From CAZAGT01 sp964484515 (GTDB taxonomy: Bacteria; Desulfobacterota; DSM-4660; Desulfatiglandales; HGW-15), in assembly GCA_964484515.1 (NCBI GenBank), contig CAZAGT010000009.1, positions 1 to 37,536 of the forward strand: DNA of 37,536 nucleotides. The letters are read 5' to 3'. Shown here one piece after another: positions 25,379 to 33,656 of the stretch. The notes below the pieces were generated by a model. It saw only the letters and a program-made list of their open reading frames with translations, made no database searches and was not told where the DNA came from. Both the position numbers and the translations under genes were made by a program. Every line of letters begins with the position of its first letter. Position 1 is the first letter of the stretch.

Positions 25379-25443
25379 AACAGATCACGTCACACTGAAT
25401 ATCGAACATGGGGTTGCGTAACCTCCTGATCACTGAGGAGCCT

Positions 25444-25809
25444 ATGCTGAACGAAAAAAAGCTGACCTACTTCAAGAAAATGCTCACCCGAAGACGGGAA
25501 GAACTCTTGGCGGACGCAAGCAATTCCGTCGCGGAATGGACGGAGCCCAAAGAGGAAATGCCGGATGTCGCTGATCAGGCATCACGGGAGTCTGACACAG
25601 ACCTGACCCTTCGGATGAGGGAAAGGGAAAGTCGGTTGCTAGCCAAGATCGAAGAGGCGTTGGCACGACTCGACATGGGCGAGTTCGGTATCTGTGAGGA
25701 ATGCGGCGAGGATATCGGGGAAAAAAGACTCCGAGCGCGACCGGTCACGACCCTATGCATCAAGTGCAAGCAGGAGCAGGAAGTAAGAGAAAAACGCAGA
25801 GGCCTCTAA
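25444..25809 (+). CDS. DksA/TraR-family zinc-finger transcription factor
   Basis: A 121-residue protein that binds the RNA polymerase secondary channel and tunes promoter responses, usually with ppGpp. The coiled-coil tip has the functional acidic motif DxxDxA (D41, D44, A46 in DVADQAS). The C-terminal zinc finger is complete (C84, C87, C105, C108). GAGGAG ends 3 nt before ATG 25444; an earlier ATG (25408) has no ribosome-binding site and would add twelve unusual residues. Length is slightly shorter than E. coli DksA (151). Confidence 0.9.
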   Translation: MLNEKKLTYFKKMLTRRREELLADASNSVAEWTEPKEEMPDVADQASRESDTDLTLRMRERESRLLAKIEEALARLDMGEFGICEECGEDIGEKRLRARPVTTLCIKCKQEQEVREKRRGL

Positions 25810-25814
25810 ACCAT

Positions 25815-25833
25815 GTCCACCCTCTGAGTGGAC
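25815..25833 (+). terminator. Weak hairpin after the DksA-type gene
   Basis: GTCCAC and GTGGAC pair around a 7-nt loop just after the stop codon. There is no U-tract, so intrinsic termination is doubtful. Confidence 0.25.
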
Positions 25834-25864
25834 CCTCTCCCATACACTTCATAACCGGATAACC

Positions 25865-26977
25865 ATGCGAGTCTCGGCCACCTACATCTGCCCTGTCAGG
25901 GGACTTGCCCAACTCGAACCGCCTGATGCGGCGCGATTGCGCCAAACGGCCGGCGCCGCCAAGGACCTCGGCATCGAAAAGGTGCTGCTCCCCGTCCTCG
26001 AGGAATCCTTAATCCGATCTGCGAGGTTCACTGTGGGATTTCTCGACGGCCTCATCCATGCCCTGAATGGAATCGATGACGCCGGACTCAAGGCCTGGCT
26101 TATGGCTCCGGCCCAAATGGTGCTTGGGCTGAACTGGGTCCCTCCATACATGGTTCGAGCTGTCCGCGACCCAACCGCAAATCAGGTCTATGTGGATGGC
26201 AAGGTAAGGAGACTCCTACCGATAGACTGGTGGACGGATCCCTCCGTCATTCAAACGAGGATCAGGGCACTGGCGGAAATGATAAATGCCGTGCGCGGGC
26301 ACCCGGCATTGACGGGGTGGCTCCTTCTTGATCGGGCATTGGAATGGCCTCGCCCTGAGCTCCAAGCAGCTGAACTGGTCTATAGGTCCTTTGCGGCTGA
26401 GATCCGGCAAGAGGAAGAAGAAAGCTGCATTTGTCTCGGTTTTGGGTGGGCCGAGTTCCTCGAACCCCATCTTGCCAAAAAGCTCGTCACTCTGGCCGAA
26501 AAAGTTCGGATCAGCGGCCTGGATACGTGGCCGGCGATCCTAGGGCAACCGGACGGACCGGTCGACGAGCTGCTGCTCGCATCCTATCTCGGTACCCTCG
26601 GCAACTGGCTTTTCGGGCATCCCACAGAAGTCGAAATCGGCTGGGGCCTCCTTGACTGCGAATCGAGTCTCGATGAGCTCATCGACGTCGGCGATGCAAG
26701 GATGGTTCACGGGCTCTCGGTGTCTAGCTGGCTAAGCCTTGTGGACCCCGAGCCGAGAATCGCCCTCAACCCTCCGTGGTCGCTCCGTTCAGGGCTGGCA
26801 TCGGCCAGCCTCCTGGGTCGCGACCTCAGGTCCAAAGCAGGTGAAGGGGCGTCGCTGCGGGAGGTGCTTTCGATCGAGCCACCCGAACCCGATGATGATT
26901 TCATCGATGTTTCGCGTGAGGAATACCTCGCGGACCCGACAACCCACTTTCGCCGCCTGTGGGACCATTTCCGCTGA
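25865..26977 (+). CDS. Uncharacterised protein, possible glycosidase-like TIM barrel
   Basis: A 370-residue soluble protein without signal peptide or membrane segment that I cannot assign. Segments such as IQTRIRALAEMINAVRGHPAL and TGWLLLDRALEWPRPEL resemble the way glycoside-hydrolase-like TIM barrels (GH5/GH42-like) describe a strand and following helix, but the catalytic glutamate pair cannot be placed. It has many acidic residues near the C-terminus (EPPEPDDDFIDVSREEYL). It follows the DksA-type gene by 55 bp without a clear ribosome-binding site. No function is proposed. Confidence 0.75.
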   Translation: MRVSATYICPVRGLAQLEPPDAARLRQTAGAAKDLGIEKVLLPVLEESLIRSARFTVGFLDGLIHALNGIDDAGLKAWLMAPAQMVLGLNWVPPYMVRAVRDPTANQVYVDGKVRRLLPIDWWTDPSVIQTRIRALAEMINAVRGHPALTGWLLLDRALEWPRPELQAAELVYRSFAAEIRQEEEESCICLGFGWAEFLEPHLAKKLVTLAEKVRISGLDTWPAILGQPDGPVDELLLASYLGTLGNWLFGHPTEVEIGWGLLDCESSLDELIDVGDARMVHGLSVSSWLSLVDPEPRIALNPPWSLRSGLASASLLGRDLRSKAGEGASLREVLSIEPPEPDDDFIDVSREEYLADPTTHFRRLWDHFR

Positions 26978-27024
26978 CATGCCGTAGGCCTTCGGCCGTA
27001 ACCACGTCCTCCTTGGGGCCCGCT

Positions 27025-27228
27025 GGAGGATGATCTCTGTAGAGCACGCGAAGGCCGGGTTCCCAACGGCCTTAATGTATCCGGGTCGATAACCTGCACC
27101 AGACAGGCGCAGATGGCTTACCCTCCCGCCTTAGCACGACCGGAGGGGCCTATGACTATTTGGCGCCGCTTCAAGGGTCGCCGGAGACATGGTTGCTGCT
27201 CGTAAGAGCTTATCTTCCGGTGGGCCTG
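27025..27228 (+). repeat. Direct repeat copy 1 flanking the TPP-enzyme gene
   Basis: About 204 bp, matched by 28926-29167 in the same orientation: GGAGGATG.TCTCT.TAGAGC, GTCGATA.CCT..A.CAGACAGGCGC, and CTATGACTA.TTGGCGCCG.TTCA near the end. Both copies contain protein-like wording in one frame (YDYLAP then VRxxLP), so they may derive from a coding remnant. No gene is supported in the 304-bp gap. Confidence 0.65.
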
Positions 27229-27281
27229 GGGGCGTCACCACGCGTTGTGCCAAACCTATGGGCCAAGAAGCCGATCCTCGT

Positions 27282-28832
27282 TCAGCGCTCGAGAACGACT
27301 TCGATCAGATGCGGCCCTTGTGAGCGGATCGCAGCTTCAAGTTGACGATTGAATTCTTCTGCAAGCGTCGCTCGGGTTGCATTGACTCCCATCCCTTCAG
27401 CCAGTTTCGTCCAATCCAGGCTGGGGTTACCCAGGCCCAGCAGGTCTTCGGATATGGGACCGATACCACCCCCCGTGACACGCCTCAGCTCGCCCTTCAA
27501 GATTTTGTAATTCCGGTTTGCAAAGATCACGGTGACAATGTCAAGGCCTTCGCGGGCCTGAGTCCAAAGGGATTGAAGGGTATACATGCCGGCTCCGTCA
27601 CTTTGCATCGCAAAGACCTTTCTACCCGGGCTGGCCACCGCGGCCCCGATAGACACTGGCAGCCCCTGACCGATGGCGCCGCCCGTGATGTTGAGCCAAT
27701 CATGGGGGTGCGCAGCAGCGGTCCACGACTCCACGTCACGACTTGAGGTGACACCTTCATCCGAGATGATGGAATGCTCGGGCATGAGGGCGGCCAACGC
27801 CCTCCATACCTTTTCCGGCGTGATTTCTCCCGTGGGCATGGGAGTACGAGTCCTCTCATAGACTGCGGCTGGCTTCGCCGGTGCATTCAGTTCCGCTGCA
27901 AGGGCCTCGAGTGCTGCCACGCCGTCCTCTTCCGGTTCAGCCAAGACGTGAAACTGGCATCCCTCCGGTGAGAGGCGATTGGGCAAGCCAGGGTAGGCGA
28001 AAAACGAAACGGGCGGCTTCGCCCCGACCAGAATCATGTGAGCCGTCCCCGCTAAGAGGGCCACAGCGGGTTTGACCGGATAGGGGAGCCGTTCGATAAT
28101 CGCGCGGCCCGCCCCGCGCTGGGTGCGGCAGTTCACCCGGTTGCCCATAACCCGGGCGCCTGTCGCGTGAGAGATCCGACTGGCATGGTGGAGGCCCTCT
28201 TCCATCATGGTGGCGCCGGCCATCAAGATCACGGTAGGCTCCCCCTTGCGGAGGATCTCGGCGACATGACGGATCCTCTCCTGCTCGACGGCCATGGGCT
28301 TTGGCATCGCAAGCGCCGAGATCGAGCCTTCAACCTCGTTCCAGGTGCAATCGGCCGGCACGATGAGGGTTGCCACATGGCCGGGCTTCCGCCTTGCTTC
28401 ACAAATGGCCGTGGCCACGTCGGCCGAGACACTGGCCGAATCCCTGCATCTTCCGACCCAATCTGAAACCGACCCTGCAATCGCCTCGATATCGGTCGTA
28501 AGAGGCGCGTCAAGCTCTAGGTGGTATGTGGCGTGATCGCCGACGATGTTGACCATCGGGCTATTGGCCCGGCGGGCATTATGGAGGTTGGCCAGGCCGT
28601 TTCCGAGACCAGGCCCTAAGTGAAGCAGCGTCGCCGCCGGTTTCCCCGCCATGCGGGCGTACCCGTCGGCGGCTCCGGTGCAAACACCCTCAAAGAGTGC
28701 CGGAATGGCACGCAGTCCGTCGACCCTGTCCATCGCAGCGACAACGTAAATCTCCGTTGTCCCCGGATTCGTGAAACAGACCTCCACACCCCCATCGATC
28801 AACGCGCGAACCAGACTCTCAGCACCGTTCAT
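27282..28832 (-). CDS. Thiamine-diphosphate-dependent 2-oxoacid enzyme (acetolactate synthase-like)
   Basis: A 516-residue member of the acetolactate synthase/benzoylformate decarboxylase superfamily. The N-terminal PYR domain has the catalytic glutamate (E48, in PALFEGVCTGAADGYARM); the C-terminal PP domain has the TPP-binding motif SDG...AN (about 409-436, with NRNYKIL). The second half, EGLDIVTVIFANRNYKIL, and the FAD-like middle domain fit the stand-alone ALS-like subfamily that starts MNGAESLV. No regulatory subunit is present, so classical valine/isoleucine synthesis is unlikely; a decarboxylase or carboligase on another 2-oxoacid is more plausible. ATG 28832 is chosen over GTG 28838 because it gives the family start. 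The AOR operon is nearby on the other strand. Confidence 0.9.
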   Translation of the reverse strand: MNGAESLVRALIDGGVEVCFTNPGTTEIYVVAAMDRVDGLRAIPALFEGVCTGAADGYARMAGKPAATLLHLGPGLGNGLANLHNARRANSPMVNIVGDHATYHLELDAPLTTDIEAIAGSVSDWVGRCRDSASVSADVATAICEARRKPGHVATLIVPADCTWNEVEGSISALAMPKPMAVEQERIRHVAEILRKGEPTVILMAGATMMEEGLHHASRISHATGARVMGNRVNCRTQRGAGRAIIERLPYPVKPAVALLAGTAHMILVGAKPPVSFFAYPGLPNRLSPEGCQFHVLAEPEEDGVAALEALAAELNAPAKPAAVYERTRTPMPTGEITPEKVWRALAALMPEHSIISDEGVTSSRDVESWTAAAHPHDWLNITGGAIGQGLPVSIGAAVASPGRKVFAMQSDGAGMYTLQSLWTQAREGLDIVTVIFANRNYKILKGELRRVTGGGIGPISEDLLGLGNPSLDWTKLAEGMGVNATRATLAEEFNRQLEAAIRSQGPHLIEVVLER

Positions 28833-28925
28833 CAGCACCCACCCGTCTTCTTGGATCTGACATGTCTTAATGAACCATTAGTCCAAGGCCTCTCCGTTAT
28901 GAGCGAAAATGTCTCCAGACCCCTC

Positions 28926-29167
28926 GGAGGATGGTCTCTTTAGAGCGCGCAACCGGCCGGGTCCTCAACGACCCAGACGCGCCAGTGTCGATAGCCTCCA
29001 TCAGACAGGCGCCGAAGACGCATTCTAACGAAGCCTCCCGGCGCACAACCATCGGAGACCTGTCGGCGAGCTCAGGTCGAGTCGGAGCCCTATGACTACT
29101 TGGCGCCGTTTCACGGAGAGCCGAGGAAGTGGTTGCCTGTCGTAAGAGACCATCTTCCGGGAGGGCC
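28926..29167 (+). repeat. Direct repeat copy 2 flanking the TPP-enzyme gene
   Basis: Copy of 27025-27228, about 242 bp with indels. It lies 94 bp beyond the start of the TPP-enzyme gene, so the gene is bracketed by the two copies. Nothing else is seen in 28839-29312. Confidence 0.65.
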
Positions 29168-29312
29168 ACACAAAAAAAGCTGCCGCAACTGCGCGACTGC
29201 AATAGGTTTGTGAACAAACTGCACGTCGAATCCTATCCAAACCTGGATTGATACGCGCAGTCAGGCGTTTGCGTCCATCATGCCATATGATGCCCTCATG
29301 CGCAATCAGGCC

Positions 29313-29341
29313 TTGACTATTCCCTAGCGTTTCAATATGGT
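29313..29341 (+). promoter_or_regulatory. Candidate sigma-70 promoter of the AOR operon
   Basis: TTGACT (29313-29318) and TATGGT (29336-29341) are separated by 17 bp, about 115 nt before the ferredoxin start. Confidence 0.4.
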
Positions 29342-29455
29342 TATATGATGTGATGCCATGCCTGTAGCGACCCTGCAACAGCCCTCATTTCTTCTGCTCG
29401 GTAACGGAAAAACGGCGAGCATTACCTTCATCAACCCGAATCGGAGCCAAGAATC

Positions 29456-30193
29456 GTGAATCCAAAAAACCCTCCTGACATTTTCGAGCAAGCCTTGACC
29501 TCCATTGGCTGGAATCGAGATTGCTCGCGACGCGGGTTCATCAAGGGAGCCGTCGGGACGATTGCCGGCCTGGCGGCCTGGCAGATGTGGGGACCGGCCG
29601 GCGAAGCAACTCCCCTCGTGATCGTTGAAAACGCCGAATCCCTCATTATCGGAGACCCCACCAGATGCGTCGGATGCGGGCGCTGCGAACTGGCCTGCAC
29701 CGAATTCAACGATGGTAAAGCCGCTCCTTCCATGGCAAGGATCCAAGTGACACGCAACATGCACTTCGGCCCGTCAGGCGCCCTAACGAGCAGAAATGGT
29801 TACGGGGCCTTCGGAAATGGCCTGGTCGTGCAGGATACCTGCAAGCAGTGTCCCCACCCCGTCCCATGCGCCAACGCCTGCCCCCAAGACGCCATTCAGA
29901 GGCACCCGGAGACCGGGGCACGGGTGGTGATCACCGAGCAATGCATCGGCTGTAAGCTCTGTCAAGGGGTCTGCCCGTGGGACATGATGTCCTTTGATCC
30001 TGACATCGAACGAGCAACCAAGTGTTTCCTTTGCAACGGCAAACCCAAATGCACAGAGGCATGTCCCTCGGGTGCACTGAAACACATCCCCTGGCGAGAC
30101 CTGACCGCGAACACCATGCCGAGGAGGAGCAGGACGCCTTATGTCGCTCCTGAGAAACTGAATTCCTGCCTTGATTGCCATTCTGAACCCTAG
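29456..30193 (+). CDS. Tat-signal four-cluster ferredoxin, AOR electron-transfer partner
   Basis: A 245-residue iron-sulfur protein, DmsB/HybA-like. A twin-arginine signal lies at 25-45 (SRRGFIKGAVGTIAGLAAW), ending near A51, so export to the periplasm is predicted. Four [4Fe-4S] motifs follow in order: CVGCGRCELAC (71-81), CKQCPHPVPCANACP, CIGCKLCQGVCP and CFLCNGKPKCTEACP. The very C-terminus has SCLDCHSEP, a CxxCH that could bind haem c or an extra metal. It is the first gene of an operon; the AOR catalytic gene starts 20 bp downstream. It probably carries electrons from AOR. The GTG start has only a weak ribosome-binding site. Confidence 0.92.
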   Translation: MNPKNPPDIFEQALTSIGWNRDCSRRGFIKGAVGTIAGLAAWQMWGPAGEATPLVIVENAESLIIGDPTRCVGCGRCELACTEFNDGKAAPSMARIQVTRNMHFGPSGALTSRNGYGAFGNGLVVQDTCKQCPHPVPCANACPQDAIQRHPETGARVVITEQCIGCKLCQGVCPWDMMSFDPDIERATKCFLCNGKPKCTEACPSGALKHIPWRDLTANTMPRRSRTPYVAPEKLNSCLDCHSEP

Positions 30194-30213
30194 TCGGAGG
30201 CCGTGACACCGAG

Positions 30214-32328
30214 ATGAAACAATACGGGGGCTGGGCCGGCAAGGTCCTGCGCGTGAATCTGACCACCGGCAGCGTAACCAAAGAAGATACGCTTGAAAAT
30301 TACAAGGACTTCCTGGGTGGAACCGGTATCGGCTACAAGGTCCTCTGGGATGAGGTCCCTGCAGGCACCGGCGGACTCGAGCATGACAACAAGATCATCT
30401 TCGCCGTCGGGCCCCTGGCGGGTACCGGCGCCCCGTGCAACGGCCGTACGGCCGTGACCACGATCTTTCCCACCACGTGGCCGATCCCGCTCGTGGCCAC
30501 TGGACACATGGGCGGACACTTCGCGGCCCAACTCAAATATGCCGGGTTTGACGCCGTTATTATCGAGGGCCGGGCCGAGAGACCGGTCTGGATTTCGATC
30601 AAGGATTATCGGGTGGAGATCAAGGATGCCCGTCATCTTTGGGGGCAAGGCATCCGGCGAACCTGCGCCGAGATCTCTCAGGAACTGGGACCCCGTTCTG
30701 TGGCCGCCGCCATCGGCCCGGCGGGTGAGAACTTGGTGCCGATGTCGGTGGTCATGAACTCGGTCTCCCATTCAGCGGGCGGGGTCGGAGCTGTCTTAGG
30801 GTCCAAGAACCTGAAGGCCATCGGGGTGGTCGGGTCCGGCAGCATCGCCATTGCCGGTGATAAAGGGGCGTGGGAGAAGTTGATCAAGACCCATCTTTCC
30901 CTGCTCGGGGCCAACAACAACCACGTCGTCCCATCGACGCCGCAACCCTGGTCGGAGTACTACGACCCGACATCACGCTGGGTGGCATCCTCAGGTCTGC
31001 GATGGGAGGCTGCCGAGCCCCCGGTGGAGGTCGGCGCCTGTGATCCCCACGATCTCAATCGGATTGCATACCGCACCAACATGGCGGGCTACTTCCTCGG
31101 ATCTCTGGGCTGGCGGCATACCGTCAGGGGCAACGGTTGCACCGCTTGTCCAATCCGTTGCCATTCGGTTCTTAAGGCGCCGGCCGCGGCAGGGAAACAC
31201 GGGGTCCGCGAGGTGGGCCAAAATACCTGCGTAGGGCTCCTCTTCGGGACCCTCTTTTTTGCAGAACGGATTGCGGACTTTCGGACCCAGTCTTCACTCG
31301 AGGCCTGCATGGTTGGGATGCACCTGAGTGATGATTTGGGTATTTGGTGCGGCTATGCCCAGCTTCAAAGGGATTTCAGGAAACTCTATTACGATGGATA
31401 TTTCAGGAACGTGCTTGGCTCCAAGGAATACAACGGCTTTTCCTGGGACAAGTATGAGAAGGGCGATCCTGCCTTCCTGTTTGAAGTCCTCCCCAAGATA
31501 GCTTACAAACAGGGTGAGCTCGGTACCGGCCTCGGTCTGGGGACGGGTCCCATGCTGGAACATTGGGGAATCGACGAGGTGATTTGGCGTACCGATCCAA
31601 AGACAAAATACTGGAAGATGGGGCACACGACGCATCACGGTAACGATGATGACGGGCAATCCGGCGCCCTGGTCAATATGCAGTACAACCGTGACCCGAC
31701 CTGTCATTCACACACCAACCTCACCCGTAACGGGTTGCCCATCGAGATTCAGAAAGAGATTGCCGCCGAGTTGTGGGGTTCACCTGATGCGCAAGACCCT
31801 AGGGCCGACTACACCCCTATGAATCCGTACAAGGCCAAAAAGACCCGGTGGGCCCTTCTGCGCAAGGAACTGCACGATTCCCTCTCCCTCTGCAATTGGA
31901 TGGGCCCCTGGATCGCCTCGCCCCTCAAAGAGCGTGGCTATCGCGGAGACGACGGAATGGAGTCCAAGCTCTACAGTCTCTGTACCGGCGACCGAAAGAG
32001 TTCCATTGAATTGGACCAGGTGGCCGAAAGGATCTTCACGCTCCACCGGGCCCTTACCATCCGGGGCATGGCCACCCGGGACATGCGGGCTCAACATGAC
32101 AGGATCCCTGAGTGGGCCTTCCACGATCCCGAGGATCGTCCCGCCTTCACCAAAGGAACCGGCCGCTTGGACGAAGCCGACATGGAGAAGGCGCGGGACA
32201 TGTTCTACCAGGAAATGGGTTGGGATCTCTCCAGCGGAGCGCCCACAACTGAGACCTATCAAAGGCTGGGCCTCAAGGAGGTGGCCAAGGACTTGGCCAA
32301 AGAGGATCTTGTACCCCAATCGTCATGA
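30214..32328 (+). CDS. Aldehyde:ferredoxin oxidoreductase (tungsten enzyme, AOR family)
   Basis: A 704-residue full-length AOR-family enzyme, oxidising an aldehyde to a carboxylate with a tungsten (or molybdenum) bis-pyranopterin cofactor. The N-terminus (YGGWAGKVLRVNLTTGSV, then FLGGTGIGYKVLW) is the AOR N-terminal domain. The [4Fe-4S] cysteines are C309, C312 and C316 in GCTACPIRC, with the fourth about C559 in SLSLCNWMG. GPLAGTGAPCNGR and ATGHMGGHFAAQLKYAGFD are classical. It has no signal peptide; being coupled to a Tat-exported ferredoxin, it could be carried out with it. The aldehyde substrate is unknown. Confidence 0.95.
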   Translation: MKQYGGWAGKVLRVNLTTGSVTKEDTLENYKDFLGGTGIGYKVLWDEVPAGTGGLEHDNKIIFAVGPLAGTGAPCNGRTAVTTIFPTTWPIPLVATGHMGGHFAAQLKYAGFDAVIIEGRAERPVWISIKDYRVEIKDARHLWGQGIRRTCAEISQELGPRSVAAAIGPAGENLVPMSVVMNSVSHSAGGVGAVLGSKNLKAIGVVGSGSIAIAGDKGAWEKLIKTHLSLLGANNNHVVPSTPQPWSEYYDPTSRWVASSGLRWEAAEPPVEVGACDPHDLNRIAYRTNMAGYFLGSLGWRHTVRGNGCTACPIRCHSVLKAPAAAGKHGVREVGQNTCVGLLFGTLFFAERIADFRTQSSLEACMVGMHLSDDLGIWCGYAQLQRDFRKLYYDGYFRNVLGSKEYNGFSWDKYEKGDPAFLFEVLPKIAYKQGELGTGLGLGTGPMLEHWGIDEVIWRTDPKTKYWKMGHTTHHGNDDDGQSGALVNMQYNRDPTCHSHTNLTRNGLPIEIQKEIAAELWGSPDAQDPRADYTPMNPYKAKKTRWALLRKELHDSLSLCNWMGPWIASPLKERGYRGDDGMESKLYSLCTGDRKSSIELDQVAERIFTLHRALTIRGMATRDMRAQHDRIPEWAFHDPEDRPAFTKGTGRLDEADMEKARDMFYQEMGWDLSSGAPTTETYQRLGLKEVAKDLAKEDLVPQSS

Positions 32329-32347
32329 AGAGGTTTACTGAGGAATC

Positions 32348-32926
32348 GTGAAACAAGATATCGCCGATCCGGTCTTCGAACAGGGTCTTTCGCGGCCCGA
32401 CCTTCTGGCTGCACTAATCCGACGTCACAGCAGGGATGGTGAACTCGTCTCCGGCGAGCATCTGGAAAGCGAAATCGCCGGATTGGAGTCTCGCGAGGAT
32501 GATGACCTCTCCTTCGAGGATGCCGTCAATGAAGCGATCCGAAAAAACGCGGATTTAAGGGTCGTTTACGATGCCAAGCGACACGCCTTTTACCATTCCG
32601 TCGACTTGCTGAGTCATACGTATGCCAGGATTCTGGCTCTCAAAACGACACCGGCCTTGATGATGGCCGATACGATCAGAGACAACTCGGCTCGCTATCC
32701 ACGACCCGTTCCTTTGGACCTCTTCGAGCAGGCTCCCTTCCGCCTCAGCCCCGAAGTCATTCAGGGCTCCCTCCGAGAGATGACGAGGAAAAATCAATAC
32801 CGCGATATTGCCGCCACGACTTCGTCTGAAGGGACTGTCTACCTATACTCTAGCAACTTCCTCAGCCATGACTATGCGACTCAATTGGCGGAATGGCAGG
32901 ACGTCGGTTACCTCTACGACCCATAA
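32348..32926 (+). CDS. Uncharacterised AOR-operon protein
   Basis: A 192-residue protein, 19 bp after the AOR gene, starting GTG with a GAGGAATC site. Soluble, no signal or membrane segment, acidic N-terminal half (EIAGLESREDDDLSFEDAVN) and a basic/aromatic C-terminal half (YLYSSNFLSHDYATQLAEW). I do not recognise the family. Position suggests an accessory role such as cofactor insertion, a chaperone for Tat export, or regulation of AOR. Confidence 0.8.
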   Translation: MKQDIADPVFEQGLSRPDLLAALIRRHSRDGELVSGEHLESEIAGLESREDDDLSFEDAVNEAIRKNADLRVVYDAKRHAFYHSVDLLSHTYARILALKTTPALMMADTIRDNSARYPRPVPLDLFEQAPFRLSPEVIQGSLREMTRKNQYRDIAATTSSEGTVYLYSSNFLSHDYATQLAEWQDVGYLYDP

Positions 32927-32939
32927 AGAATATCCCCTT

Positions 32940-32960
32940 CCAAGATTGATCGGATCTTGG
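32940..32960 (+). terminator. Hairpin after the AOR operon
   Basis: CCAAGAT (32940-32946) pairs perfectly with ATCTTGG (32954-32960). No U-tract follows, so it may only stabilise the transcript end. The rest of 32927-33171 shows nothing recognisable. Confidence 0.3.
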
Positions 32961-33171
32961 AGATCTAGCCCACTGAAATTCCTCTAGAGCCGTTCCGCGC
33001 AAATCTCCTTCCTCGTTCCTAGGAGGTCTCGTCCACTATATTCATCTTCCCATTCCCAATGATGCTCAAAACTCTTGTAGCCGCGGTTTTGGAGCTCCAA
33101 AACCTCCATGTAAGGCGAAATCAACATCTTGTATCGGAAATCCACAGAACTACAAAATATGGAAATTTACG

Positions 33172-33200
33172 TTGACAACTACACATATCTTAGATATAAT
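33172..33200 (+). promoter_or_regulatory. Perfect consensus sigma-70 promoter
   Basis: TTGACA (33172-33177) and TATAAT (33195-33200) match the consensus exactly with the ideal 17-bp spacer, in a clearly AT-rich stretch. It lies 33 bp before the small gene 33234-33470 and predicts strong expression. Confidence 0.75.
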
Positions 33201-33233
33201 TATATTTAATTTAGCAAGACGTGGAGACACTCT

Positions 33234-33470
33234 ATGTCCCTTCTATGCCCCGAATACCTGTATGATCCAGATGAGCCCACAGACCTCGAGATCGCCCTGC
33301 GCATCATGCAACTAATAGACGACCGCCGGCGATTCAACGGGACCTTCGAACGAGGGCGACAAGCGGCTGATGGAAGGGAGGCTATTCTCGGATTGGCGGA
33401 AAACGCAGCCCATTCTATGACCAACCCCTACGCTCGAAAACTGCTTTTGGATAAACTAGCCGAGCACTAA
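33234..33470 (+). CDS. Small uncharacterised protein under a strong promoter
   Basis: A 78-residue soluble protein (MSLLCPEYLYDPDEPTDLE...LLLDKLAEH), mostly helical, with basic and acidic residues mixed. GGAGA (33223-33227) sits at a good distance from the ATG. I do not recognise it; no signal peptide, membrane segment or metal motif is obvious. A perfect promoter makes it likely that it is real and well expressed. It stands alone. Confidence 0.7.
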   Translation: MSLLCPEYLYDPDEPTDLEIALRIMQLIDDRRRFNGTFERGRQAADGREAILGLAENAAHSMTNPYARKLLLDKLAEH

Positions 33471-33656
33471 AGGCCCCCCGCTCCGCCCTCGAATAAGCCC
33501 GTTTCGCGTCTTCCTCGACCTGCCTCCTAGCCTATTTTCCTTCAGACACGCGCTATGCAGACCAATACCCGGGCCGTGCCCACGACATTAAGCAATGAGC
33601 CGGGGTTTTGGTCACGCCAGCACACCTCAAAGATAAAGCTGCAATGTCAGCTAGCG

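Noticed and set aside
30190..30771. Long minus-strand frames within the AOR gene
   Set aside because: They are antisense shadows; the plus strand encodes the conserved AOR N-terminal domain.
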